Assembly: GCF_000165395.2 (NCBI RefSeq)
Contig: NW_026261571.1
Location: 644,501 to 708,500 of the forward strand
DNA: 64,000 nucleotides
Reading direction: 5' to 3'
DNA from: Babesia bovis T2Bo
Lineage: Eukaryota > Apicomplexa > Aconoidasida > Piroplasmida > Babesiidae
Each line of letters starts with the position of its first letter. Within the stretch, counting starts at the first letter, position 1. The position numbers were made by a program, and so were the translations under genes. The notes below the pieces were generated by a model that made no database searches, had not been told where the DNA came from, and saw only the letters and a program-made list of their open reading frames with translations. Below, one piece after another: positions 1 to 10,633 of this stretch.

Positions 1-394
1 TGGGACCCCCAACGAACTCATCCTTTCTTTCACGATTTATAGGTATACTTACATCACTAAAAATTTCATAATGGTATACTCTCGTTGGTTGCTTGCATAC
101 GTTTCTCAACCTTTTGATTGCAACCATAGTTACTCTACCACGTCTATAAGTTTCAACATAGATGTCGGTTGAATGATTATCATTTATATAGCTTTTATAC
201 AATACTCCTTTTGCATATTTTACTGCGGTAATATATGGATATCTAGAATGAAACATTGTATATATTCCACCATTTTTGAAACTTCCTTTGAACACATCCA
301 TTGATTCCGGATGGTCTTGAGAGTCGATATCCACAGTTACGCTATACGCTGTCGTTATAACTGACATCAATATTACATCACAAATAATTGTCAT
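1..394 (-). CDS. Small secreted protein, partial (C-terminus outside window)
   Basis: An open frame runs from ATG at 394 to the left edge of the window, so about 131 residues are visible and the end is missing. An in-frame TAA lies four codons upstream of the ATG, which fixes this start unless the gene is spliced. The first 17 residues (MTIICDVILMSVITTAY) are hydrophobic and look like a signal peptide. The rest is rich in Tyr, Val and basic residues, with a VKYAKGVLYKSY-like block followed by a VETYRRGRVTMVAI block. That weakly recalls the beta-strand pattern of piroplasm FAINT (DUF529) secreted domains; I hold this loosely. A GTAAGT near position 50 could be a splice donor, so the final 15 or so codons may be intron. 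A secreted host-interaction role is inference only. Confidence 0.5.
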   Translation of the reverse strand, partial: MTIICDVILMSVITTAYSVTVDIDSQDHPESMDVFKGSFKNGGIYTMFHSRYPYITAVKYAKGVLYKSYINDNHSTDIYVETYRRGRVTMVAIKRLRNVCKQPTRVYHYEIFSDVSIPINRERKDEFVGGP

Positions 395-1005
395 TGCTTC
401 AATAAATTAGCATACATTTAATGTTAAGTCAAATACAATTTTCTTTAAACGCTATAAAATGAATTATAATTTATAACATTAGAAAAAAGGCGAAGGGTAC
501 TCATCTGGTGATATTTGTGCTAGTACATAGTCTTTCACTATATAAAGACTTAATCATTAAAACAATTTTGTTGATGTCTTTATTGCCATTTTACATTAAA
601 TTAACGATTTAGAATTGCATTTACAAATTGATCTTACTAGATGTTGCTTTATCTATGGAGTGTTATATATTTAATATCTCATATTAATGAAATTATTATT
701 TACGGTACTATTTGACTACATAATATTTTAGTCAGTGATTTAATCATATGAGAGTCCGTCTTTTTTGGTTTGATACATTGAAACGTTAATCTTCAGATAA
801 GCCGTTCCTTGGTATGATTGAATTTCTGATAGCAGCACTGAACAAAAAATTTACACTATCGAGTGATTTATAGCTAATGATTATGCCATAAGCATGTTGG
901 CTATATCAATTTCAAATCTTTTGGGAACAATTTGATTATAAAGTGTATTAACTTAAGAAAGTGTATATAAATAATAATTCTACGCATATATATTGTATAT
1001 ATTTT
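395..1005. other. Intergenic spacer, AT-rich
   Basis: This stretch lies between the 5' end of the partial secreted protein and the 3' end of the DNAJC21 homologue. It is strongly AT-rich, with stops in all frames. I see no coding exon, tRNA or clear repeat in it. Confidence 0.6.
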
Positions 1006-2401
1006 TTATTTAAGTTTTGCGTTTTTGATGTGCTGTTTCGATCTAAGATGGTTCTCCAATTGATTATTGGACCCGAATACTTTGTTACATACTTCACATG
1101 GAAAGTATTCCTTTTCTACTTGCGGTTTATCCTCTTCATAGTGAGAAGCAAAAACTCTACAAACTTCTTGTTTGCGTAATAGTTCTCTTTGCATCTCAAT
1201 TTCATGAATGTTATCCTTCATATTGTTTACGATTTCTTCTTTCATTACATGTTTCATTGCTTCAATTTTTTGTTGTACTTTTAGTTTATCCAGTTCCTTG
1301 AGCATCTTCAGTTCATTTTGCTCTTCTTTTATTCTTTGTACTCTTGGATCGACTTTCTTAACTATATTTACGAGGTTTCTTACGTTATCATTATATTCCT
1401 TTTTTAATTTACTATTTTCCTTTTTATATTGTCTTTCAACAAATCTGCGATTCATTCTTCCTTCTATTTCCCAGTTTTCTTCACAAATGAATGTTCTGAC
1501 GGTGACAAAATCATGCCAAAACTTATAAAATTTGTTAACATCTTGTGATGTACTTTGCGATGTGCCGAATGGCGGATACTCCTACAAGATCATTAACAAG
1601 ACACAATACGACACAGCGATGGATTATCACGTAAAAACAATATTACAATTTGGTTAGCACTGATATAACACAATAATTCCTTTCTTGTGGGAATATACCA
1701 ATAAATTTATTAATGAAGTTAGTTTGCAGGTATTGTTTCATGAAACTTACGTATATGTCGTCATTTCCTTCATGTATCAGCTCTTCCTTTTCCAATTCAA
1801 CTATTTGTGCGAAGCACTTGGAGTAAACTTGGTAGAAATTATTCGGTTTCGATTCATCAAATCCATTATAGCATGGTCTGAAATAATACCAAATATCAAA
1901 TTCTGTCTTATCATGCGTCTTTTTCGATTTTAGAATTCGTTGTCGATTCTTGTTATACCATTCTCTATTCTACATTGATAATGACTCTATGCTAATCGAT
2001 TCAATTACGTTACTATCATAACGAACTCCGTGTATCAACGTTGTTAGTAGAACGTCTTTAAACTAATGGAATCCGACACGGTAAATATTCTTATTATACA
2101 TATCCGCTTTATTCAAGGGATTATATTGCATATACTAGCTAGATTTAGACATCTTTTATCCACTCTTTTGGGGATGTATAAAACTTACTTCTTTGTTTGA
2201 AAGGCATTCGTATGCTTGTTGTATTTTGTGGAATACTATATTACAATCATCCTTTTCCTCAGGCGGTCGCTTATCTGGATGGTAGGTTCGAGCCCTTTCA
2301 AGATACTTCTTTCTTATATCTTCATTGGTTGCGTCGAATTCGACGCCTAGGATTTTATAATAACAACATTCATCCAGGAGCGACTTGATGGTCTCAGCCA
2401 T
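1006..2401 (-). CDS. DNAJC21: DNAJC21/Jjj1-type J-domain zinc-finger co-chaperone
   Basis: Three exons join into about 335 residues: 2401-2189, 1969-1751 and 1581-1006. Exon 1 is the J domain, with the HPD motif in RARTYHPDKRP (HPD at about residues 41-43). Exon 2 reads NREWYNKNRQRIL and then DIWYYFRPCYNGFDE, the post-J block typical of DNAJC21/Jjj1. Exon 3 has PPFGTSQST and a KFYKFWHDFVTVRTF block. It continues with a charged coiled coil and ends in a JAZ-type C2H2 finger (CEVCNKVF...HLRSKQH). Family members act with Hsp70 in the cytoplasm to release shuttling factors from late pre-60S ribosomes. The second half of the human protein, with its extra zinc finger, is absent, as in short protist forms. 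Both splice junctions keep frame and restore conserved blocks, so the model is firm. RLP24, another 60S maturation factor, lies elsewhere in the window. Confidence 0.9.
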
Positions 2402-2478
2402 GGTATGATCCAAGGCCAGAGCGTGTTGAGCATATGTAAAATAATACACTGTACTATATTTTTTACATTAGATAAAAA

Positions 2479-3807
2479 TTATTTATTTTCTCCGGTACAT
2501 TCACCGGTTAGTTTTCTTGACAATGACCCAAAGGCCCGGCTAATACCAACAGCTTCGTCGAATTGCTACACATTAATGTCTACTGCCATTAAGTTCGCCA
2601 AAACTAACAATAGAATATGTTATACTATAACTATGAGAGCTTACCTTAAGTTTGGCTGCACCGCTCTGTAGGCTGTCTCGTGTCCAGTTGATTTTGTTTT
2701 GTAGTCCCATAACCCAGGTGGGAATCGCACCAACTCCAAGTTGTTTACAAAACGCATCAGCGAAATTGAGACAATTCCTGGAATTCGATAGGTAAAACAA
2801 CGATTAGATCGTGGAACAACTAATACGGCACACGGCCATGAAATGACGCATAGACCCTTGTTTACATTACACAACAAGCATATGGTACAGATCACTTACT
2901 TTTTGAGAATATCGTATGAAGTTCCCAACCAGAGTGGCTTCATCATTTCGACTATTTCCATTACTTCTTTTGGTGTATACATTGTCTTTCCTAGATCTAT
3001 GCTCCTGCGATATTTATGCGCTGCATGATATCTCGGCTGCGATTGGACAATGCCTGATACTCCCTGAGGTGTATATCCGAAGTTATATTCACAGCCGTAT
3101 ATTTCCACCCCTGCGTGATATGCTCCGGCTCCAAAAGTGCCTGCTACAACATTTACAACTCTGTTTACTGCCTCTAGATCGTATATATTGAGGTATACAT
3201 GGCCATAGTCGGAGCTGCTGCTTGATCTGGGACTGTTGTGGCTTTGTGTCTTGAACAATCTATTTCCTCTTTTTTTGATCATGTTATGTACATCATCACT
3301 GTAACCTCTACGAATCGGCAACCTTCTTTCTGGTTTCTGTACATCTCGTTTTATTTCTCTTGATGCCAGCAGATAGGACGCAGAAGTTGTTTCGGATGAC
3401 CCCGATATGGATATAGTTCCTGAGTTGTTTGACATGGTCGGCGTTTTAGTTAGGGTAACCACCTTAAGTCTCTCTACAAGATCGAATTCTGTTGGTGAAA
3501 ACTCCCTACTTGACGACGAGAGAATGCTGTCATATCCTCGGTGTACAACTTTGTTGATGTGAATTGAGCGTGTTATTGATCTTTGTTGATCATGTTTTTT
3601 CGTTGCTTCTGGAGTTTTTGTCCTTTCTCCAACTATACTTCCACGGCTGTTTAATCTCATCATCATGCTGTTCCTACCGCTGTCCATTACACGTTCGATT
3701 ATTTCTGTCGAGCTTGCAGAGTTGGCCGCAATGTTACAAACTGTTGCCTTCTTTGTACTCCCTTCTAAAATATGTCCAGTAATATCTATATAAATTAGAC
3801 ATACCAT
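2479..3807 (-). CDS. PPPDE (DeSI-like) isopeptidase domain protein
   Basis: Three exons (3807-2900, 2777-2645, 2565-2479) give about 375 residues. The first roughly 200 residues are Ser/Arg-rich and look disordered. A PPPDE papain-like fold follows: [16 protein letters not shown], then [18 protein letters not shown] with the catalytic His, then SYDILKK joined across the first intron to [19 protein letters not shown] with the catalytic Cys. The join at AA|G gives KNCLNF, matching the family's NCNHF motif with variation after the Cys. Known members remove SUMO or ubiquitin; the substrate here is unknown. The N-terminus is uncertain: an open [22 protein letters not shown] stretch upstream of 3807 could be an extra exon joined by a 40-nt intron. 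The domain call is strong, the start weak. Confidence 0.82.
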
Positions 3808-4261
3808 TCGTGGTCTGTTTTGACTTTGTCAGGGAGCCGTTGTTGTTGCCTGTCGTTTTTTGATTCGATTCCTGTTTAACACATTAATCGTATGATATGT
3901 TTTTCTTACCATGGTTCAATATATTTACACAACAATACATTAGACATAACTATTTGTATAGGTCCTTTTTTGTTTCCTATGCCTAAAACTTTATTGCTGA
4001 CGCCCCCCTTTGACTGTATGACACACTGTATCATAGGAGCACTGTATGCTTTACTGTCTTCAATGAAACAAAAAATCGATGGCTTCTTGTCTAAAAGACA
4101 ACAGGTGTACTTAGAGTGTGTTACGTTTATGCCTGTTATTTTTTGCCCTCCACATGCCACCAGCTACACGTGTATTCCATGTTACCATACGGTAGACACC
4201 ACAATTTCTAATATTTTATAAGATTAAAATATAACTTGTTTAAGTTAGAACGTGTGATGTA
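3808..4261. other. Intergenic spacer
   Basis: This lies between two minus-strand genes: the PPPDE gene's 5' side and the RRM protein's 3' end. Its right-hand end may hold an extra 5' exon of the PPPDE gene (around 3808-3870). Overlapping open frames on both strands at 3892-4221 have no family resemblance, and I treat them as chance. Confidence 0.5.
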
Positions 4262-5280
4262 TTATGTTCCTCTTTCGTCGTATTTGACGCATATTTCTCT
4301 TCCGTCAAGGACATAGCCATCATAGGTACTTATGAGGGCGTTTGCGTCTTCTTCACATTGAACGTATACTTTTGCTACACCTCTTGATTTGCCATCTTCT
4401 CTAGTTAAGATGTCCACTCTGTTAACGGGATGAAAATGTTGCTACTAGATCCATCGAACTATTGAATAACAATTTTAGGATGCAACAAATCGGGAAACAT
4501 GACTATTTCCATATTCTATTATCTAATTTTAGCCATCACATTCAATCACGGGATGATCCTGTATATTTCAAACGCAGTAATGTAAATTGCATAGAGTTAC
4601 ACAAATGAACATGAAATCGTCATATATCTTACCTGTTGATAGGTGCGCACGTTTTGAAAAGGTCTTTAAGATCTTGCCACGATGTTCTCCATTGCAAGTT
4701 TGTAACGACGATACATATGCCGCCCATATCACCAGCAGGTCCTCTAATTGATCTGAGGCATTATAGCACTTTACTATGATTGAGAAGTACCAAAACACGG
4801 ATAAACACGACGTATGAAACAACACAGGATCATAGCGCAATAGGCCCATTGTGAACCAAGTCACCTACCTGTATGGTGGCCAATCTCTATTCATATTTTG
4901 CCTCCTGGTATTACGGAAATTGTATGCATTCTCTCTATCTTCTCTTACAAAAATAGGCCGATCTATTACACGGATATACAAGGCAATGGAACATCTTACC
5001 AAATAGCATAGTGTCATTGAGCTCGTCCATTGCTCTTTGTGCGGTTATTTCATCTACAAATTCGACGATTCCACAGCCCTGTTTGTTATCAGTATTAAGT
5101 ATTAATGTTAGATACCTTTGATTTGCCATCGAAGTCTTCTATGATATCAGCCCTAATTACTTCTCCCACTTGTTTCATGTGATCCTTAAGATCTTGCCAC
5201 TTTACTCTCCAAGAGAGGTTGCCTACGTAGACTCGACATTTACTATCCTGCGTCATATTCATTAAAACAGGGTTAATCAT
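4262..5280 (-). CDS. Two-RRM RNA-binding protein (Gbp2/hnRNP M-like)
   Basis: Five exons (5280-5116, 5078-5000, 4962-4869, 4752-4633, 4418-4262) join in frame to about 204 residues. RRM1 has RNP2 [10 protein letters not shown] and RNP1-like [10 protein letters not shown], ending [14 protein letters not shown]2 has [12 protein letters not shown] and [13 protein letters not shown], ending [13 protein letters not shown] at the stop. The two RRMs share an identical WQDLKD helix and an identical 15-nt stretch, suggesting an internal domain duplication. Gbp2/Hrb1/hnRNP M-type proteins bind pre-mRNA during splicing and export; that role is inferred. A different start is possible: ATG at 5525 reads ATGTCACAG then a consensus GTAAGC, which would splice to GATAGTAAATGT and give [12 protein letters not shown] list the simpler start at 5280. 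Confidence 0.85.
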
Positions 5281-6024
5281 ATGGGTGACTAGCTAACTAA
5301 AGAGATACGGGTCACAACACCAGGCCATAGTATAACGATGAAAATTACATATTCAAATAAATATTTGGTAGCATTTATGGAACCCTTTATAGGCCCCTGA
5401 GGATGTAGTTCACTAGCGTTCTTAATGTAGTCGTACGCATAACGCTTGGGATTGTGCACGTCTACACCCTCTTTATTATATCAGAAGACAATACATATTC
5501 CATCACATTTGCTTACCTGTGACATTTTCGCAGCCTACGGAGAAGTTGCTATGCAAAATTTGCAATGTCGCGATTACACATTCATCACAAATGTGTGATC
5601 CACCCACTGGGAAGTCTAGTGGGAGGATTATAAATGCTACCTCTCAATTTTAATATGCGTTGGTTTTTGTGTCAACACAATAGACTGATAGTTGATAAAT
5701 CTAAGGATTATAAGGACTAGGCATCACAAAATCATGGGGTGCCTTGTTGAATCAGTTCAGCATCTGTCCAATTTTATTTACTTCTGTTTTAGATCATCCT
5801 AAGGAAGGACAGCACAATTCTTTTGTTTTTCATTATTTCGACTCATGTGAAGCGCGTATGCTTCCACATGAGGTGGCAAAGCGTCCGCCACGATGTCTAC
5901 ATTAATATTTACATGTTATAAAGATACATGAACCCTAAAATGCTTTTATCCCAGCAGAGATTATTAAAATATGACTTTGTTATTGCTTACCATATTGTCT
6001 CCTCTTGTCAACATTGAATGTCAC
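5281..6024. other. Spacer with a run of strong inverted repeats
   Basis: This lies between TXNDC9 (3' end) and the RRM gene (5' end), both on the minus strand. No coding exon is evident apart from a possible MSQ mini-exon at 5525-5517 for the RRM gene. The spacer holds four stem-loops: 5584-5599, 5600-5626, 5842-5872 and 5873-5891. The third has a 12-bp stem with one bulge and a 4-6 nt loop. The run suggests either an untranslated-region structure or a small non-coding RNA. A single AACCCTAAA telomere-like stretch near 5931 is most likely chance. Confidence 0.5.
5842..5891. repeat. Tandem stem-loops, candidate structured RNA
   Basis: CTCATGTGAAGC (5842-5853) pairs with GCTTCCACATGAG (5860-5872), leaving one bulged base and a short loop. 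It is followed at once by GTGGC (5873-5877) pairing with GCCAC (5887-5891). Which strand, if either, is transcribed as RNA cannot be told from the sequence. Confidence 0.5.
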
Positions 6025-6777
6025 TTATGTATACTTATCACTTTCTGGTGTTTGTATTCCATGTTGATTGAGTACTTTAGTGAAGTCATCTACTGTGAAC
6101 CCATCTCCTGTGAGTTATGTATTGCTTATATTGTCTGATTACCTCCGAATTCATCGAATCCTATGATGCTATGGTTTGTCTTTCCGTCGATGATGATCAT
6201 GAGCTATGTTATCTTATGTCTATGTTTGTTGTTTACCTACTGTTGGTATGCACCATATGTTGAACCTTTCGCATAGGAAGGGTGTCTTCTCTACGTTAAC
6301 TCGTATGAACTTGGTGTTGAAGTAGTTTAGGCATATTTCGTGCATTTTCCCATCTAGGTATTGTGACCTAACGGTGGTAGGTCTGTAAAAGTGTGCCACC
6401 TGCGTTAGTTTATTATTCGTTTTCATACTATACTGGCGTGTATGGTTCGCCACGGTTAGAGAATATGTCAAACTTACCACGAATTTAGTGTTTCTACAGA
6501 CGTCAAAGAATTGCGAATCTGAGTCCACATCGATAAGTTTGCAGTATCCATCGTTCATGTACTGCATCCTTTTAGCGTTTATTTCCTTTAGTTTGCGCAT
6601 TCTGGCTTCGCGGAAGCGTTCCAGGGTTTCATCATTTCTTAAGTGCGATATTTTTGCCTCCATGTGTTTTATGTTATCTAATTCTTCGTCTACTTCACGC
6701 TCCTTCTCCAACAGTGCTGTGAGCACGTTATCCCTAACCTTTTTGGCAAGTTCTTCCACGTCGTTTGATCTTGCCAT
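6025..6777 (-). CDS. TXNDC9: Thioredoxin domain-containing protein 9 (phosducin-like)
   Basis: Four exons (6777-6478, 6399-6241, 6203-6143, 6107-6025) give 200 residues. The N-terminal half is a charged helical region. After it come DVDSDSQFFDVCRNTKFV, VAHFYRPTTVRSQYLD and FIRVNVEKTPFLCERFNI, then IPTLMIIIDGKTNHSIIGFDEFG, a close match to TXNDC9. The protein has no CxxC. At the site where human TXNDC9 keeps one Cys (TFRC) this protein has Ser (TVRS), so thiol chemistry there is unlikely. The family binds the cytosolic chaperonin CCT and tunes actin and tubulin folding; CCT7 and prefoldin 1 occur elsewhere in this window. A degraded copy of the last exon and part of the last intron sits at 12138-12226. 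Confidence 0.92.
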
Positions 6778-7304
6778 TTTAATCAGTATATATCTAAACA
6801 GGGCTAAAGTAGATGTTGTCTTATGGATGCCCTTTGAGCAAAATCACTTTGCGATTCTTGTTACATGGCTCCGTGACCACTTTTTAGCCAGTAGTTACTG
6901 GGTTATGATATCGAGTTGTGATATGTGTGGTCACATCCTAGTGCGCACTGCGGTCGTTGGTGTACGTCACTGTCATGATTGCAGGGAGTATTGACATTAT
7001 GACCGCGCTCTATTAATTCCTGAATTTACAAGTGTCTATCAACGTCTATGATTGTTATTGTGTATAACAGATGTGTTATTTTGTGTTTGGTGTGTGGAAG
7101 GCTGGGTGTGTAATAATAGGTGAATATATTGGATAGTGCTCTGCACTTCTAGGTCATGTATATTACCACACGGCAGCTAAGGTTCCGTATTTAATGTAAC
7201 ATTGGATGGATTGCTCGCTGTCATTGGTTTTGGTTGCACTTTTCCGTTATTGTCTGTGACTAGTATTGAGTCAAACTAATTTTTCTATTTATAGATGTTT
7301 CACA
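6778..7304. other. Divergent promoter spacer with one 55-codon open frame
   Basis: The spacer separates the divergent TXNDC9 and ZNRD2-like genes and should hold both promoters. It contains a plus-strand frame, ATG 6827 to TGA 6994, encoding 55 residues. That frame includes CDMCGH and GVRHCHDCREY, two CxxC pairs faintly like the start of a ZZ finger, but it lacks the rest of a ZZ domain. I do not count it as a gene. Nothing else is apparent. Confidence 0.45.
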
Positions 7305-8022
7305 ATGGACAATTCCGATAGCGCTGTGTTTGGTCGTGATGATCGGTCGTCCACTACTGAGTCAATGGCGAGTTTGCTCTTGTCTGGTTGGGCCATGATG
7401 TCTGAAACTTGTACTGAGGTAATGTTAATGGTTTGTGTTATATAATTTCCAGTGCCATTCTGTACCACTCATGCGTAGCCGTGATGGCATTTTAAAGTGT
7501 TGTGGTTGCAACAGGGAGTTTGGCGGTCCTTCACGTAAATCACAATCTGGTAAATTTCTTTAGAGTTGGTTTTGTATGTTGTTGCAGTTGATATGAGCAC
7601 GGTGCCCGCTGCATCTAACACTAGCTCGGGTATGCGCATTGATCATCACAAGTACCGTATTGTTGAAGAGTGTGGTTTGGAATCTGGCTTGTTGAGTGAT
7701 ATCCATGGTGCCGGTGGCGATCGCGCGTTGCCTAAAAATGTGAATCTACATCGTCCGGTATGTTCCTTTTCACTATGTTTCACGTTGTTTAGACAGTGGT
7801 TGCACCTGTTGAAGGTCGTCGTCTGCAGCAGCTGTGTCTGCTGCGTGTTGAGTTGACGAAAGCACTTGATCGGTTTGTTAATGGGACTATATTCCATATT
7901 CCTGTAGTTACATCGCTTTACTACACGAGTGCAATGAGAACGGCTCAATGGATTCCCAAGGGTAATTGTCATTTATCAGTGCATAAATGTATGCAGGGAA
8001 TGCACATTATTTGATCGTATAG
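7305..8022 (+). CDS. ZNRD2/SSSCA1-like zinc-ribbon protein
   Basis: Hand-spliced from about five exons. The first reads MDNSDSAVFGRDDRSS and then SMASLLLSGWAMMSETCTE, joined over a 34-nt intron to CHSVPLMRSRDGILKCCGCN. This matches the single domain of the p27 autoantigen family (ZNRD2): GW.M...C..C..PL.R..DG...C..C, with four zinc-binding cysteines. Two further exons read VDMSTVPAASN...LPKNVNLHRP and TVVAPVEGRRLQQLCLLRVELTKALDRFVN. A short last exon ends NAHYLIV at TAG 8020-8022. The long C-terminal part is not part of the known family and I do not recognise it. The function of this family is poorly known. All junctions keep frame. Confidence 0.78.
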
Positions 8023-8049
8023 AGCGCATTTTGCGTTTATTTGAGATGG

Positions 8050-8208
8050 TTGACTCCCGACTATAAGGTGTTACTATTTAATCTTGTAGTATATCTTGGT
8101 ACTTTCCTCCTGCTTTGAGTATTTTGTGGGCGCGTCTGATTTCTGTTATGAGTCTATTTCTCTGATGGAACGATATGTTCGCCACATCGATACCGATTTC
8201 AAATGGGT
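8050..8208 (-). pseudogene. Fragment copy of the 3' end of the poly(A) polymerase gene at 12.25-13.7 kb
   Basis: This 159-nt block matches 12224-12382 with three mismatches and no gaps, in the same orientation. It covers the downstream flank, stop codon and last roughly 43 codons of the non-canonical poly(A) polymerase. Both ends of the match are abrupt, and no start or upstream coding sequence accompanies it. It lies 28 nt after the stop of the ZNRD2-like gene, so it may simply form part of that gene's 3' flank. It is a remnant of duplication, not a gene. Confidence 0.88.
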
Positions 8209-8494
8209 GTAACTTCTAATTTTAATCTCGATTATATGGTCACAACAATAAATTTCTTGTTTAATGTTATGTGTAATGTGTAGAATCACAGAATTTGTAT
8301 GACGTTATTTTCATGATCATATCCAGTGAAGTAAACACCTTTAGTATACATATTATTTAGATATTAAGACATGACTATATTTTAATCTACTGGCGTTAGG
8401 TATGTAGGAAGGCTGTGTAACTGCTCCTATCATGTGTTAGTTGTGTAACCATATACGTGCCATTGAGAAATAATATTTGCAAATAATATAAAAA

Positions 8495-10260
8495 ATGAGT
8501 GCGGCACGTGTCTGTTGCGGGTGTGGTTTGGATACTGAGAGTACCTTGGCTTGTCCTGTTTGCAAATCAAAGGGTGATATACAAATCTTTTGTTCACAAG
8601 GTTGTTTCGGTGCTAATTGGAAGTCCCACAGCGCCAAACATAAGGTATGTATATTCGGAATAATAACTTTATTGGTTGTATTGTCAATAGTGTATTCTTT
8701 GTGTTAACGTTGTGTATTATCCCAGGTATTCCTTCAGTTGTACATGAATCTGTGTCATTTGTATATATGCTTTTGTATTTATAACTTATACAGGAGGATA
8801 CATCTGGTTCTGTTTCCTCTGGCGATTTGGATCTTAATGACCCTCATTTAAGGTGAGTTATATTTTTTAATGAACATCCTTCTAGGCGTTTTAAGAATTT
8901 TAAATTTACTGGGGAATTACGTCCTTGGCCTGTTACTCCTCAGAAGCGTGTTCCATCTCATATATCATGTCCTGACTATGCATTGGATGGCGAGCCTAAA
9001 TCGGAGGTGAACTTAAAGAATGCTGGTCGCATTGTGGTGAATACCCCTGAACAAATAAAGGTTCGTTTGTTGCTAGAAGTTACTTCTCTTTGATCACACT
9101 GCTGTATTATATCTTTTACTTCCTGTAATCATGCTTTATACATGTAACACTTTTTCAGTTGATACGCAAGGCATCTATTTTAGGTCGCAAAGCATTGGAT
9201 TTTGCTGCTAGTTTAATCGCTCCAGGTGTGACCACGGATGAAATAGATACTAAGGTTCACGATTTCATTATACAGCACAACGCTTATCCATCTCCTTTGA
9301 ACTACTATGGTTTCCCCAAATCACTATGCACGTATGTTATTTTATATCCATTGTTTACCAAATAACCGTGGACTATGATCATTGTATGAAATCATGTGTT
9401 TATAGATCTGTTAACGAGGTTGTATGTCACGGGATACCAGACAAGAGGTAATGTTTCTATTGTATTATATATGTTACTGTTAAAATCGTAACTTGTATCT
9501 GTTGGCAACATTGTTTTCATTGGTATTCTAGGATGTATTCCACCTAATAATTTATTGTTCAGACCTCTTAAAGACGGCGATATAATCAATATCGACATAT
9601 CTGTTTACTTGAATGGCGTTCATAGTGATTTGAATGCTACTTACTTTGTTGGTGAGGTTGATGAAGATTCTCGTCGTCTTGTAAAGGGCACATATATGGC
9701 TTTAATGGAGGCCATAAAGCAATGCAAGCCTGGGATGTACTATCGCGAGATTGGCAATATAATAAACAAGGTTGCTGATGAATACAGGTAGGTACTGCAT
9801 TATTAATCCATGGCAATAGTTTGTTCTCGGTATTTACATTACAGATATATTATCATGTATCTAACGTACCCAATATGTTTTTAGGTTATCTGTGGTTCGT
9901 ACTTACTGTGGTCATGGCGTGGGTCAAGATTTCCATTCGCTTCCTAATGTTCCACATTATCGCAACAGCAAGGCGATTGGCATTTTACGTCCTGGTCACA
10001 TTTTTACTATCGAGCCAATGTTGAACCTCGGTATGTTTATGTTTTTGTTGCTTATATTGTTATAGGAACGTGGAGGGACTGCAAATGGCCAGATGATTGG
10101 ACGGCTGTTACTGTGGATGGCAAGAGATCCGCTCAGTTTGAGCATACTTTATTAGTGACTGAAACAGGTTAGGTTTTGGTATATGTTATGTCAATGTTCA
10201 GGTGTTGAAATATTGACTAAACCTTTGGGTTCTTCACCACCTCTTCAATTTGATGTGTAG
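8495..10260 (+). CDS. METAP1: Methionine aminopeptidase type 1
   Basis: Nine exons (8495-8644, 8794-8852, 8886-9060, 9159-9331, 9406-9447, 9563-9787, 9885-10030, 10066-10167, 10202-10260) give 376 residues. The N-terminus is the MetAP1 zinc finger ([17 protein letters not shown], then [19 protein letters not shown]). The linker [18 protein letters not shown] is typical of MetAP1. The catalytic domain has [25 protein letters not shown], then [20 protein letters not shown] (metal-binding Asp pair) and [11 protein letters not shown]. It ends with IFTIEPMLN and [12 protein letters not shown], so both glutamate ligands and the active His are present. It removes initiator Met from nascent chains at the ribosome in the cytosol. 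It is complete and matches human METAP1 in length (386). Confidence 0.95.
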
Positions 10261-10633
10261 CGTTACCAAATTTCGCACCAATATCCCAAATTGGGATGTA
10301 TTTACCGAGACTCATATCAATTGTTATGCCATTAAGGGTATAATCTGATTAATTCATTTTAAAATTACATGTGGTTGGTTAGAATAATTATGTTTGATGT
10401 AATGTGTAGGCGGTGTACTGTGCTTATGCACGATTGTTAATGCTCATTAATCTATTACACCAGTAGATTAATCATATTATATTTAATGTCATTTATGGCT
10501 ATAATGTTGTCTTGAATATACCTTTGTTTGTTTGCCTTTATGTTGAATGTAATCAATTTGGATGGCGAACATTTCGATTTGTTGGCCTTCTGTTTATTAT
10601 CTGTCTTGCATATAACTGTATAATGCAGTTTAG
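10261..10633. other. Intergenic spacer with a 9-bp inverted repeat
   Basis: Tandem spacer between MetAP1 and the RMI1-like gene. A perfect inverted repeat, ATTAATCTA (10446-10454) with TAGATTAAT (10464-10472), encloses a 9-nt loop. It could mark a transcript end or a protein-binding site. There is no coding signal. Confidence 0.45.

Noticed and set aside
2067..2104. An alternative second exon for DNAJC21 reading FKDVLLTTLIHGVRYDSN
   Set aside because: It ends in a stop soon after and lacks the conserved WYNKNR block, which the acceptor at 1970 restores.
5925..5945. AACCCTAAA stretch as a telomerase RNA template
   Set aside because: A 9-nt match to a 7-nt repeat is expected a few times by chance in 64 kb, and no other telomerase RNA feature was recognised.
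6827..6994. 55-codon frame with two CxxC pairs resembling the start of a ZZ zinc finger
   Set aside because: It lacks the DYDLC..C half of a ZZ domain, has no plausible next exon, and lies in a divergent promoter spacer; most likely chance.
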